Positions 17,082 through 25,582 of a stretch of DNA of 64,000 nt are shown one piece after another (position 1 is the first letter of the stretch; every line of letters begins with the position of its first letter). Where the stretch lies: NCBI RefSeq assembly GCF_000974485.1, contig NZ_BBOM01000006.1, positions 1 to 64,000 of the forward strand, written 5' to 3'. The DNA comes from Streptomyces sp. NBRC 109706. GTDB lineage: Bacteria; Actinomycetota; Actinomycetes; Streptomycetales; Streptomycetaceae. The notes beneath the pieces are model-generated. The model worked only from the letters and a program-made list of their open reading frames with translations, did no database searches and was not told the origin of the DNA. The position numbers were made by a program, and so were the translations under genes.

Positions 17082-17717
17082 ATGTCCAACTCACGCCGTC
17101 GGGCCGTCCTGCGCTGCGTCACCGCCTTCGCCTTCGGCGCCCTGGTCCTGACCGGCTGTGGCGGCGGCGAGGACGACTCCGCCGCGCCCGAGACGTCGAC
17201 AACGCCCGCCCCTTCGGACGACGGGTCGGCCTCGTCCGACGCCGCCGGCGGCGACCAGGACCCGGATGACACGACCGAGGACGACGCGGCCCAGGACGAC
17301 ACGTCGGAGTCGGGGTCGGAGTCCGGGTCGGGGGCGGACGACACCTCGGGGTCGGACGACACGGCTCCCTGGGCCGGCACCAAGCAGTTCGTCCAGATCG
17401 AGGACAGCTGGACCAGCGAGGGGCAGACCTATCTGTCGGTCAGGCCGGCCCAGAAGGAGGCGCTCACCGAGCCGCACGAGGCATGGGTGGTCGTGCCGAG
17501 CGAGGGGCCCTACACCACCGTGCCGGTGGCCGATGACGCCGTGGTCATGCTGTCGGTCCCGCTCGGCGACGCGTCCCAGGCCGCCTCGTACTCCCAGGAC
17601 GAGTTCGTCAGCCGGCTGACCGCCCAACCGGCCTCGGCCCGCCCCGGCCTCGGCTACGACCTGAGCTTCGACGGAGCCGGCCAGGTGACCAGGCTGGAGT
17701 CCCTGTACATGTCCTGA
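17082..17717 (+). CDS. Lipoprotein paralogous to the outer domain of the upstream membrane protein
   Basis: A 211-residue secreted lipoprotein. The signal peptide ends in the lipobox LTGC (Cys at about 24), so it should be lipid-anchored on the outer face of the membrane. Residues 25-100 are a disordered acidic linker of Asp, Ser, Glu and Gly repeats. Residues about 100-211 form a globular domain of no known function that shares its ending with the upstream protein. ATG 17082 has AGGGGGA upstream. It lies 128 bp after the candidate anti-sigma gene and is probably a target or partner of the same signalling unit. Confidence 0.75.
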   Translation: MSNSRRRAVLRCVTAFAFGALVLTGCGGGEDDSAAPETSTTPAPSDDGSASSDAAGGDQDPDDTTEDDAAQDDTSESGSESGSGADDTSGSDDTAPWAGTKQFVQIEDSWTSEGQTYLSVRPAQKEALTEPHEAWVVVPSEGPYTTVPVADDAVVMLSVPLGDASQAASYSQDEFVSRLTAQPASARPGLGYDLSFDGAGQVTRLESLYMS

Positions 17718-17750
17718 CCCGACCAGCCGGGGGGGCCGGGCCCGACGGGC

Positions 17751-18764
17751 CTAAGCCCCCCGCAGGGGCGCGCGGAGGGAGGTGGTCAGGCCGTTGTGGT
17801 GGCGGGCGTGGGCGTGGAGCCACTGGGATTCTTCGGGGCGGAGGCGGCCGGGCAGCAGCAGGCCGACCAGGTCGATGGTGGGGTTGACATCGAGGTGGTC
17901 CAGCAGGCGCAGCAGGGAGAAGCCGGTGCTGGGGTCCAGCGCCCAGCGGGGCTCGCCGAGCAGGGCCGGATCCCGGACCGGGTGGCTCAGCGAACGGTCG
18001 CCGAGGTAGGTCTGGGCGGCCGGCACCAGCCGGAGGCTCACCGCCTCGGCCCAGGCGTCGGCCCGCTCGCCGAAGACCAGCCTGACCTCGGTCGGCCGGC
18101 GCCAGCCGGGGCCGTCGCCCCGGTGGGAGACGGCGTGCAGATCGGAGCGGGTGCCGGTGCCGGGCGGATGCGGCGCGGCGGAGTCCAGCCGCATCACCAG
18201 GTCGTAGGAGTCGATGCGGCTGCCGAGGCCGCTGGCCGCGACCTCCTCGCCGCCGCCGACCACGCAGACCGAGCGGTCGGCGAGCCAGTCGCGCAGGCCG
18301 TCGGCCGTCAGCGGCTCGGGGGCCGTGGCCAGCACCGGGCCCTGGCCCGGTGCGCCCGCCAGGGCGCGGTGCCGGCGGTAGGCGTCGCTCGCCTCGACTG
18401 CCCGGCCGTCCGCCGCCAGCGCGCGCCCACGGAGCAGCCATGCCTGGTCGGAGCGGGCGCGCAGCGCGACCGCCGCGTCGGCGAGCCGGCGCGCGAGGCG
18501 CACCTGGCCGGCGGCTATGGCGCTGTCGGCGGCCGCCAGCAGCGCGGCGAACGAGCGGTCCTGGCAGGGCTCGACGGCCGCCCGCTCCCTGACCAGCTCG
18601 CCGATGGCGGCGATCAGCCGGGGCTGGTCATGGGGGCGGGTCGGATCCGTCAGATGGCCGGCGCACTCCCGGACGCAGCCGGCGAAAAGATCCTCGGCCC
18701 GCGCGACGCTTCCGGGCCAGGGGTTCGCGCGGTGGCCGGACCTGACCCTTCTGATGGCCTTCAT
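17751..18764 (-). CDS. GT29 (sialyltransferase-like) glycosyltransferase with N-terminal helical repeats
   Basis: A 337-residue protein. The N-terminal 140 residues are helical and TPR-like. From about 155 the sequence matches the L-sialylmotif of family GT29: VCVVGGGEEVAASGLGSRID, then SYDLVMRLDSA, followed by RSDLHAVSHRG. A later segment, DPSTGFSLLRLLDHLD, matches the S-motif signature PSTG. Animal sialyltransferases of this family transfer sialic acid from CMP-sialic acid. The bacterial relatives are poorly studied, and no CMP-sialic acid genes lie nearby. There is no signal peptide, so the protein is probably cytoplasmic. The start at 18764 has no competing upstream option. Confidence 0.7.
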   Translation of the reverse strand: MKAIRRVRSGHRANPWPGSVARAEDLFAGCVRECAGHLTDPTRPHDQPRLIAAIGELVRERAAVEPCQDRSFAALLAAADSAIAAGQVRLARRLADAAVALRARSDQAWLLRGRALAADGRAVEASDAYRRHRALAGAPGQGPVLATAPEPLTADGLRDWLADRSVCVVGGGEEVAASGLGSRIDSYDLVMRLDSAAPHPPGTGTRSDLHAVSHRGDGPGWRRPTEVRLVFGERADAWAEAVSLRLVPAAQTYLGDRSLSHPVRDPALLGEPRWALDPSTGFSLLRLLDHLDVNPTIDLVGLLLPGRLRPEESQWLHAHARHHNGLTTSLRAPLRGA

Positions 18765-18860
18765 GGTCGCGACCTTCCCGCGCCGGCCCCCCGCCCGCGT
18801 TGCCCCGAGGCACCGACGAGATGAACGTTCCCTGACCGAACGGATCGCGCGGGAGGCGGC

Positions 18861-19805
18861 TCAGACCGTGCTGGCCTCGTCCAGGAGCTTGGTCTCGGCC
18901 TCGGTGAGGCGCAGCCGGGCGCCGGCGAGAAGCGGGGCCAGCTGCTCGACCGTGCGGGCACTGGCGATGGGCGCGGCGACCGTGGGCCGGCCGGCCAGCC
19001 AGGCGAGCGCGACGGAGGCCGGCTCGATCGAGCGATCCTCCGCTATGCCCAGGAGCGCGGCCAGCACCCTCGGCCCCTGGGCGGTGTCCAGATAGCGGGC
19101 GGCGCCGCCGGCCCGCTGGCTGTCGACCTCCGCGCCCGGGCGGTACTTGCCGGTGAGGAAGCCGGAGGCCAGCGCGTAGTAGGGCAGGGCGGCCAGGCCC
19201 TGGCTCGCGGCCAGCTCGGCCAGCTCGCCCTCGTAGGTGGCGCGGGAGACCAGGTTGTAGTGCGGCTGGATGGCGACATAGCGGGCCAGGCCCTCGCGCT
19301 CGGAGAACTCCAGGGAACGGGCGAGCCGTTCGGGCGCGATATTGGAGGCGGCGATCTCCCGGACCTTGCCCGCGGTGACCAGCTCGTCGAGGGTGGTGAC
19401 GATCTCCTCGACGGGCACCGACTCGTCGTCGAAGTGCGTGTAGAAGAGATCGATACGATCGACGCCGAGGCGGCGGAGGGAGGCGTCGGCCGCGCGCCTG
19501 ATGGTGTCGGGGGCCAGGCCCTTGGCATCCGGATGGCCGCCGGCCTTGGTGGCGATCACGATGTCGTCGCGGCGGCCCCGGCGGGCCAGCCAGCGGCCGA
19601 TGATCGTCTCGGACTCGCCGCCCGCGTTGCCCTCGACCCAGGCGCTGTAGACGTCGGCGGTGTCGACGAAGTTGCCCCCGGCGGCGGCATAGGCGTCGAG
19701 CACGGCGAAGGAGGTCGGCTCGTCCGCCGTCCAGCCGAAGACATTGCCGCCCAGGCAGAGCGGAGAGACCTGAAGTGAACCCACGGCATGGGTCGTTGCT
19801 GTCAT
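18861..19805 (-). CDS. Aldo/keto reductase
   Basis: A 314-residue NADPH-dependent oxidoreductase with a TIM-barrel fold. The family features are visible: the N-terminal strand, NFVDTADVYSAWVEGNAGGE with the catalytic Asp-Tyr region, KAGGHP with the catalytic Lys, RIDLFYTHFDDES, and the C-terminal cofactor-binding segment GRPTVAAPIASARTVEQL. The length is normal for the family and the substrate cannot be predicted. It is leftward, with a hairpin region at 19863-19903 between it and the M23 peptidase, so it is probably expressed alone. A second aldo/keto reductase of another subgroup is at 28140. Confidence 0.92.
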   Translation of the reverse strand: MTATTHAVGSLQVSPLCLGGNVFGWTADEPTSFAVLDAYAAAGGNFVDTADVYSAWVEGNAGGESETIIGRWLARRGRRDDIVIATKAGGHPDAKGLAPDTIRRAADASLRRLGVDRIDLFYTHFDDESVPVEEIVTTLDELVTAGKVREIAASNIAPERLARSLEFSEREGLARYVAIQPHYNLVSRATYEGELAELAASQGLAALPYYALASGFLTGKYRPGAEVDSQRAGGAARYLDTAQGPRVLAALLGIAEDRSIEPASVALAWLAGRPTVAAPIASARTVEQLAPLLAGARLRLTEAETKLLDEASTV

Positions 19806-19862
19806 GACGCCAGCCTAGGGTCGCGGTTGTTAACAGGGGTTGAACGGCCGGGAGAAGATGAA

Positions 19863-19903
19863 CCGGTGACCCTGGCGTCGGGGGGCGCCGCCAGAGTCAC
19901 CGG
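19863..19903 (-). terminator. Hairpin downstream of the M23 peptidase gene
   Basis: CCGGTGACCCTGGCG pairs with CGCCAGAGTCACCGG, with one central mismatch. On the minus strand it is followed by the pyrimidine-rich TTCATCTTCTC. It lies 16 bp beyond the peptidase stop and is a reasonable factor-independent terminator for the leftward gene. Confidence 0.6.
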
Positions 19904-19918
19904 CGTTCATGGGGGCCG

Positions 19919-21016
19919 TCAGACGGACAGGCCCTTGTCGCGCAGCCAGGTCAGCGGGTCGATCGCGGTGTCCCCGCCCGGCCGCACCTCAAGGTGCAGA
20001 TGGGGGCCCGAGGAGTTGCCCGTGGACCCGACGAGGCCGATGGTGTCCCCGGTGGTCACCTCGGCGCCGGCGGAGACGTTCATCGAGGAGAGGTGGCAGT
20101 ACCAGATCTCCGTGCCGTCCTCCAGCTCCACGATGATGCGGTAGCCGTAGGAGCCCGCCCAGGCGGCCTCCTTGACGACGCCGGTGTGCACGTTCTTGAC
20201 CGGGGTGCCGGTGGAGGCGGCGAAGTCGGTGCCGGTGTGCGTGGACTGCCACATCGAGCCGCTCTCGCCATAGCCGGAGGTGAGCCGGAAGCTGCTCAGC
20301 GGCAGCGTGTAGCTGGCGCGCAGCTCGGCCAACCGCCGCTCTTCCTCAAGGCGGAGCCGCTCCTCCTCCTCGGCGCGCAGCCGCTCCTCCTCGGCGATCC
20401 GCTCGGCCTCGGCCAGGGCGGCGGCCTCCTCGACGGCGGCGGTCCGCGCCTGCTGGACGGCCTCCGTGCGCGCCTGGATCTCGGCGCTGGTCTCCTGCTG
20501 GTCGGCCTGCTGGAGGATGCGGGCGCGCAGCGCCTCGCCGGCGTCGGCGCGGCCGGACTCGACCTCCGCCTCGGTGAGGCCGGCGCTGGTGAACACGGCG
20601 GTGGTGGCGGCCGGTTCGGAAGCGCCGGTGTCGACCAGCGAGCCGAGCAACGGGATCTGCTTGACCTTGTCGGCCGCGCCGCTCATGCCGGGGACCGAGC
20701 CCGCGCCCTCGTCGTTCGCGGTGGCCATGCCACCGGCGCCGACGGCGGCGATCACGCCGACGCCGAGCACGGCGCGGCTACGGGCGATGGTGCCGCCGCG
20801 CTGGCGGCCGACGCGGTGCCGGCCACGGACCGGGCGGAGCGTTTCCTCGCTGGGGTTCCATTCGGCGATGGACTCGTCGTCACCGACCTTGGGGCCGTAG
20901 TAGGACGGGTGGGTGCCGTAGGCGGTGCCATAGGCGCCGAGGGTGTCCTGGGGGGTGTGCTCCACGGGGCGTGGGGCATCCAGGGAGTCCACGGAGGCGT
21001 GCCGATTTGACGCCAC
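19919..21016 (-). CDS. M23-family peptidoglycan endopeptidase with coiled coil, under c-di-AMP riboswitch control
   Basis: A 365-residue envelope peptidase. About 75 hydrophilic cytoplasmic residues precede a membrane or signal helix at about 78-97. A charged coiled coil of Glu, Ala and Arg (about 180-245) leads to a C-terminal M23/LytM domain (about 250-362). The zinc ligands are visible in the motifs STHTGTDFA (H and D) and GPHLHLEV (HxH). Such enzymes cut peptide cross-bridges in peptidoglycan. GTG 21016 was chosen because AGGAG lies nine bases upstream. An upstream frame to 21196 runs through the riboswitch and is rejected. The riboswitch at 21044-21200 ties wall remodelling to c-di-AMP and osmotic status. 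Confidence 0.9.
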   Translation of the reverse strand: MASNRHASVDSLDAPRPVEHTPQDTLGAYGTAYGTHPSYYGPKVGDDESIAEWNPSEETLRPVRGRHRVGRQRGGTIARSRAVLGVGVIAAVGAGGMATANDEGAGSVPGMSGAADKVKQIPLLGSLVDTGASEPAATTAVFTSAGLTEAEVESGRADAGEALRARILQQADQQETSAEIQARTEAVQQARTAAVEEAAALAEAERIAEEERLRAEEEERLRLEEERRLAELRASYTLPLSSFRLTSGYGESGSMWQSTHTGTDFAASTGTPVKNVHTGVVKEAAWAGSYGYRIIVELEDGTEIWYCHLSSMNVSAGAEVTTGDTIGLVGSTGNSSGPHLHLEVRPGGDTAIDPLTWLRDKGLSV

Positions 21017-21043
21017 GGGGGCGTTCTCCTTTCCTTCCTTCTC

Positions 21044-21200
21044 GCCTACCGGGTTAGCTGACGGGTTCGGAGCAGGAAGGTCTCCTACGGGCGGCTGGCG
21101 GGTGGTCCCCCCGGCCGTCCGATTCACCCCAAGTGGTGGTTCCCCGGTTCCTTTGGTGCGTTGGTGACACACCCGCCGGATTCGGCGATGCGACACGGCC
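21044..21200 (-). promoter_or_regulatory. ydaO-yuaA (cyclic di-AMP) riboswitch
   Basis: The minus strand carries the conserved blocks of this riboswitch in order: CGCCGAATCCGG, AAAGGAACCGGGGAACCA, TTGGGGTGAATCGG, GTAGGAGACC, and the hallmark 3' segment CCGAACCCGTCAGCTAACCC followed by GGTAGGC. It ends 28 bases before the GTG start of the M23 peptidase. In actinobacteria this class is known upstream of resuscitation-promoting-factor and other wall-hydrolase genes and lowers expression when c-di-AMP is high. Confidence 0.92.
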
Positions 21201-21411
21201 CCGTCTCCTGCGACGGCGGTGACTACCGCGCTGCGTTATCGAACGTTAATAGACGGGACCACTGGATTCCAAGTGGCTACGGCAAAAACCCGCGAGATCC
21301 AAGGGGATTTTCAACCGCCAACTCCAGCAAAACGGACATAATTTCAAACCGGTGTGGGCTGTCTCGCATTCTGATGGTGCATCAATCGTTATGCGGAGCG
21401 AGGCTTCCCTC

Positions 21412-22881
21412 TTACCCAGCGTGATCTTCGGCTCCGGGCGCCCCCTCGCCCAACCGGCCCTCGCCCAACGGGTCTTCGTCCAGCCGGCCTTCGAGCGCGC
21501 GGGGCAGTCGGCGGTGCAGGTTCTCCGCCGTCGTCCGGGCGTTCTGGCCGGAGCCGCTGGTCAGCATGGCGGTCACCTCCTCCTGGATGATCGCCGAGAA
21601 CTGCTGGTAGTACGGCGTGGCGGGACGCGCTCGGGCGCCGTCGAGCGCGCACCACAGCAGCGCCGCGTACTCCTCGCGGTCGGGCCGCCAGGGCTCGTCG
21701 GGAGGCAGCCCGCTCCCCCGCTCCACCGGACGCGGACGCGCGCAGTCCGGCGGGTCGGCGGCACCGTGCTCGCCGATGCCGTACGCCGCTTCGAGCGCGG
21801 GCGCGAACCCGGCCTCCAGCAGCCGTTCCTGGTTGTCCCGGTCGGCGGTCAGAAAGCTGATCAGCCGCTCGGCCATCTCGGCCCTGGGGCTGTTGGCCGC
21901 GACGGCCAGGCTCTGCCCGCCCAGGGCGCCGGGCCCCGGCAGGGTGGTCGCCCCGAGCCGGATGGCGGGATCCGCCCGCTCGGCCACCCGGTTGAGCGCG
22001 AACGGCCAGTTCCGCATCAGCGCCGGGCCCGCGCCCGGCCGGCCGTCCCCCTCGCCCCCGGCGGGCACGGCGAACACATCGATGGCCGCCGACTCGTCCG
22101 CGTCCAGGGAGGCGGCGCTGATCCTGGGCCCGCCACCGTCGGTGTCGGCGATGGTGGCCAACTCGGTGAGGCCGCGTTCCAACTCCTCGACCCGCCCGAC
22201 ATAGGCGCCGCGCCCGTCGACCAGCTCCGCGTCGGGGACGACGCTCCACAGCGCTTCGAGGGTGTTGACGGTCAGGCCCTCGTAGGGCCGCAGCTGGGTG
22301 ACATAGACGCCCTCGCCCCGGGTCACCATGCGCCGGTAGACGGCCGACAGCGGCCCGTTCCGCACATCGGTCGGGCTGATGAGGTCGTCGCGGTAGTAGA
22401 GCAGTCCCACGTCCGTGTTGAACGGGACGGCGTAGAGCCGGTCGCGCCACCATCCGCCGGCCGCCGTGTCGGCGACGAACGCGGGGGCGGCCAACTCCTC
22501 GTCCAGCTCGGCGATCAGGCCGGCCTCGGCGAACTCGGGGATCCAGGTGACATCCAGGTTGAGCACGTCGTACCGCGCCACCCCCGACTGGAGGCCGCCG
22601 ATCAGCTCGGCCCGCTGTTCGTTGGCGGTGGCCGGCAGTTCGACCAGCTCGGCCTTGACGGTCGCGACCTCGTTCCACCGGTCGATCAGCGCCCGCCGCA
22701 CTCCCCCGTCGGGGCCGGTCAGATCGGAGCCGCTGACCACCACCAACGGAACGTCGTCCGGTGGGACGGGCAGCGCCGGCCCGTCCGGGTCCAGTGGGCC
22801 GCCGCTCACACAGCCGACGGCGAGGGCCGGCAGCACGGCCGCCACGACTGTTCTTCCGAGACTCCCTCGGGTTCGTCTCAT
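21412..22881 (-). CDS. Extracellular solute-binding lipoprotein without transporter, last gene of the caspase operon
   Basis: A 489-residue protein of the family 1 (sugar-type) ABC solute-binding fold. It has a signal peptide with lipobox AVGC (Cys24) and should be tethered outside the membrane. Fold signatures include YDVLNLDVTWIPEFAEAGLIAELDE, LYAVPFNTDVGLLYYRDDL, and PGALGGQSLAVAANSPRAEMAERLISFLTA. No permease or ATPase gene is nearby. Its ATG overlaps the stop of the caspase gene by four bases (ATGA), so the two are co-translated. This argues for a sensing role that presents a ligand to the membrane caspase, which has a related region of its own. The C-terminal 40 residues are low-complexity. 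Confidence 0.85.
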   Translation of the reverse strand: MRRTRGSLGRTVVAAVLPALAVGCVSGGPLDPDGPALPVPPDDVPLVVVSGSDLTGPDGGVRRALIDRWNEVATVKAELVELPATANEQRAELIGGLQSGVARYDVLNLDVTWIPEFAEAGLIAELDEELAAPAFVADTAAGGWWRDRLYAVPFNTDVGLLYYRDDLISPTDVRNGPLSAVYRRMVTRGEGVYVTQLRPYEGLTVNTLEALWSVVPDAELVDGRGAYVGRVEELERGLTELATIADTDGGGPRISAASLDADESAAIDVFAVPAGGEGDGRPGAGPALMRNWPFALNRVAERADPAIRLGATTLPGPGALGGQSLAVAANSPRAEMAERLISFLTADRDNQERLLEAGFAPALEAAYGIGEHGAADPPDCARPRPVERGSGLPPDEPWRPDREEYAALLWCALDGARARPATPYYQQFSAIIQEEVTAMLTSGSGQNARTTAENLHRRLPRALEGRLDEDPLGEGRLGEGAPGAEDHAG

Positions 22882-25574
22882 CCGCGGCCTCTCCCTCCGA
22901 CGGTGCGCAACAGACCGGCCAGTTCGGCGGGTTGGTCGCTGCCGAGGTCGGCGCAGGTGTGGACGCCGGTGAGCGAGGCCAGCGCGCCGGATCCCCGGCA
23001 GACGTTGTCCGAGACAGAGACCACCGCCAGGGTGTGGTCCCTGTCCCCGAGCACCAGTTCGCGCCCCGCCGCCGGATCGGTGCGGTCGCCGTTGTCCGTG
23101 ATCAGCACCAACACCGTCTCGGTGGGCCGGCTCCGCGACGACGCCAGCAGATCGAGGGCAGCGAGCCCCGGCTCGACCAGCGAGACGGCGCCGCGCACGG
23201 GGGTCAACTCCGCCCAGGCGGCGTCCAGTTCGTCGTCCGAGTGGCGGTCGAACTCCAGCAGCGTGTCGTAGGAGCCGACGCCCCCGGACGCCGCGCCCGG
23301 CGTGCTGAGCACCGCATACCGGTCGTCCTCGTCCAGCACGTCGACGGCCGCCTCCAGGGTGGCCCGTACGGTCGCCCGGTTCCCCCCTGCGGTCGGCTCC
23401 TCGCCCCCGGGGCCCAGCACCGATTCGGAGACATCGACGACAAAGGCCACATCGAGCGGCACATGGGGCGGCGAAGCCTCGTCCAGATGGCCCGCCACCG
23501 CCGCCTGGTCCGGTAACGCCATCTCCACCAGGGGCAACCGCTCGAACTGGGCGGAGGTGCGCAGCCGGTCGGGCAGCGAGGTGCTGTCAAGACGCTCCAG
23601 CCGCGAGGCGTCCTCGCCCGGCCATACGGTGGGTTCCTCCTCGGCGTCCGCTCCCTGCCGGAAGCCCTGCGCGGCGAGCGCGGCCCGGCCGGCGTCCGAG
23701 GTCAGCCAGTCGCGCAGCAGCGCCACCGCCGCCTGCCGACCGCGCCCGTCGGCGTCGGCGTTCGCGTCGCGCCAGTGCACCGGGACAAAGGTGAGGTCCA
23801 ACGCGGGCACGTCCGATGGGTAGTACGCGTGGTAGCCGCTGCCGAGCCGGGAACGCCAGTCGTCGTCCTCCGGGAGGCAGGCCAGCGGCTGCTCGCTCAC
23901 CAGCGTCAGCATCGTCAACTCGGTGATCAGCAGCGGCGGCGGTTCCGAGGCGGGCCCGCCGTCGCCGCTCTCCGTCCCGTCCGTCGCGTCCGTCCCGCCC
24001 GTCGGCGTCAGGGAGCACAGCAGCGCCGCGTCGTCGTCCGCGACCGGGGACGCGCCGTCGTTGTAGGTCGCCGAACCCGCCGCCATGCCGTGCAGCAGCG
24101 CGGCATCGGACGAATCGGGCGCGGCGCGGTGCGGGTCCCGGTCGAGCACCGCCAGCAGCGCGGCCAGCTCGACGCCCGAACGGGGCACCCCCGACAGCGG
24201 GCCATAGGTCGCCAACACCGCCGGGCTTCTGGCGACTTCGACCGGATCGCCCAGGTAGAGGCGGCTGGCGGCGGAGAGCGTGGCCGGCCGCACCCGTTCC
24301 ACCGGGAGCGAGCTGGCCGGCAGCCAGACATCGGGCAGCGGCCCCACATCGCGCAGCAGCTGCGGGCAGCGCCACGCGGCCTCCTCCGCGCAGGGCAGCC
24401 CCGGATCGGCCCAGTACTCGGAGTAGGTGAAGGCGTCCACCACGTCGGCGCCCGGCGCCCCGTACACCTCGACCACCACGCGGCGACAGTCGTCGTCCGC
24501 CGGCGCGATCCGGTCGGCGGCCGCTGCCTCCGGCTGGAACCCGGCGAGCGCACGGCTGAGCGGCTGCTCGTACTCGGGCGTGGTCAACACCCGTAGCTGC
24601 AACGGGATCGGGCAGTTCGACGCGGGATAGCCGTCCTCGTCGACGACCCGGCCCAGCACGCCGAGCGTGGTCAACGCGACCACCAGCAGCAGCCCGAGCG
24701 CCAGCGGACAGGGGGACAGCCGCTCCCTGGCGCCGACCAGCGCGGCCCGCAGCCGCTGCCCCAGGGCGCGGCCGCCGCGCAGCGCCCCGGTCAGCGCGGC
24801 GCGCGGCCGACCGGGCGAACGAACGGCATGGGAGAGCACCGTCCGGTCCCCGCCCGGCTCGTAAGTCAGTTCGGGCTCCCAGAAGTTGGCGTAGGCGTCG
24901 CCACCGGCGGTCTCCCGGTGCCGCCGCGCGGCGTCGCCCAGCTCCCGCGCCAACTCGGCGACGGTCACCGGCCGGTTCGCGTCCCGCGCCGCCCGCAACG
25001 CGTCGATCAACGCGGCGGTGAACGGGGTGGGCCCGGTGCCGTCGCCCTTGAACTGGTCGACCATCGGGCCGCACGAGGTGAGCAGCGCGAACGGGCGGCC
25101 GAACTCCCTTTTGTCATCGCGCTGTTCGAGATGCGCCTGACCCGAGTAGCAGCAGTCCAGGATCACCACCACCCGCCGGGCGCGCGAGGTGCGCAACGTG
25201 TCCCGCAGCCAGGCGTAACTGACCACCTCGGACGGCTCCAGCGGCAGCGAGGCGTCCCCCGGCAGCAGATGGAGCCGCCGCCCCGCGCCCCTGGGGCCCG
25301 GCTCCGACTGGCCGTGCCCGGTCACATAGACCAGCAGCAACTCCCGTGCGCTGAAAGCGGCTTCGCGCACCGCCCGGCGCACCGTCCGGGCGTCGACTGC
25401 GGCCTCCACCCGCCCCTCGGGGAAGACCGCCTCGCCGTCCTCGTCCAGCGCGAGCAGCGCGTCGCGCAGGCCGAGGAGGTTGTGACGCACCCCCGGGATA
25501 TCGCCAAGCCGCGGGTAGTCCGACCCGCCGATCAACAGAATCCGCGAACCCCGCGCGGACGGCACCTCGCCCAT
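22878..25574 (-). CDS. Membrane caspase (peptidase C14) with extracytoplasmic solute-binding-like and vWA domains
   Basis: An 898-residue multidomain protein. Residues about 10-230 are a caspase/metacaspase p20-like domain: the catalytic His is H87 in YVTGHGQS and the Cys is C142 in ILDCCYSG. One transmembrane helix lies at about 288-308 (LALGLLLVVALTTLGVL). Beyond it, about 320-680 resembles a periplasmic substrate-binding fold (GADVVDAFTYSEYW, LPDVWLPASSLPVERV). The C-terminal 190 residues are a von Willebrand A domain with the MIDAS motif VVDVSESV (DxSxS) and the conserved LITDNGDRTDP. The caspase would be inside the cell and the binding modules outside. It follows the EACC1-like gene by 8 bp and overlaps the lipoprotein gene by 4 bp. 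Confidence 0.85.
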   Translation of the reverse strand: MGEVPSARGSRILLIGGSDYPRLGDIPGVRHNLLGLRDALLALDEDGEAVFPEGRVEAAVDARTVRRAVREAAFSARELLLVYVTGHGQSEPGPRGAGRRLHLLPGDASLPLEPSEVVSYAWLRDTLRTSRARRVVVILDCCYSGQAHLEQRDDKREFGRPFALLTSCGPMVDQFKGDGTGPTPFTAALIDALRAARDANRPVTVAELARELGDAARRHRETAGGDAYANFWEPELTYEPGGDRTVLSHAVRSPGRPRAALTGALRGGRALGQRLRAALVGARERLSPCPLALGLLLVVALTTLGVLGRVVDEDGYPASNCPIPLQLRVLTTPEYEQPLSRALAGFQPEAAAADRIAPADDDCRRVVVEVYGAPGADVVDAFTYSEYWADPGLPCAEEAAWRCPQLLRDVGPLPDVWLPASSLPVERVRPATLSAASRLYLGDPVEVARSPAVLATYGPLSGVPRSGVELAALLAVLDRDPHRAAPDSSDAALLHGMAAGSATYNDGASPVADDDAALLCSLTPTGGTDATDGTESGDGGPASEPPPLLITELTMLTLVSEQPLACLPEDDDWRSRLGSGYHAYYPSDVPALDLTFVPVHWRDANADADGRGRQAAVALLRDWLTSDAGRAALAAQGFRQGADAEEEPTVWPGEDASRLERLDSTSLPDRLRTSAQFERLPLVEMALPDQAAVAGHLDEASPPHVPLDVAFVVDVSESVLGPGGEEPTAGGNRATVRATLEAAVDVLDEDDRYAVLSTPGAASGGVGSYDTLLEFDRHSDDELDAAWAELTPVRGAVSLVEPGLAALDLLASSRSRPTETVLVLITDNGDRTDPAAGRELVLGDRDHTLAVVSVSDNVCRGSGALASLTGVHTCADLGSDQPAELAGLLRTVGGRGRG

Positions 25575-25582
25575 GGCGACGT

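Noticed and set aside
21017..21196. Longer N-terminus for the M23 peptidase
   Set aside because: The frame runs through the c-di-AMP riboswitch; a GTG with AGGAG at the correct spacing gives the natural start at 21016.
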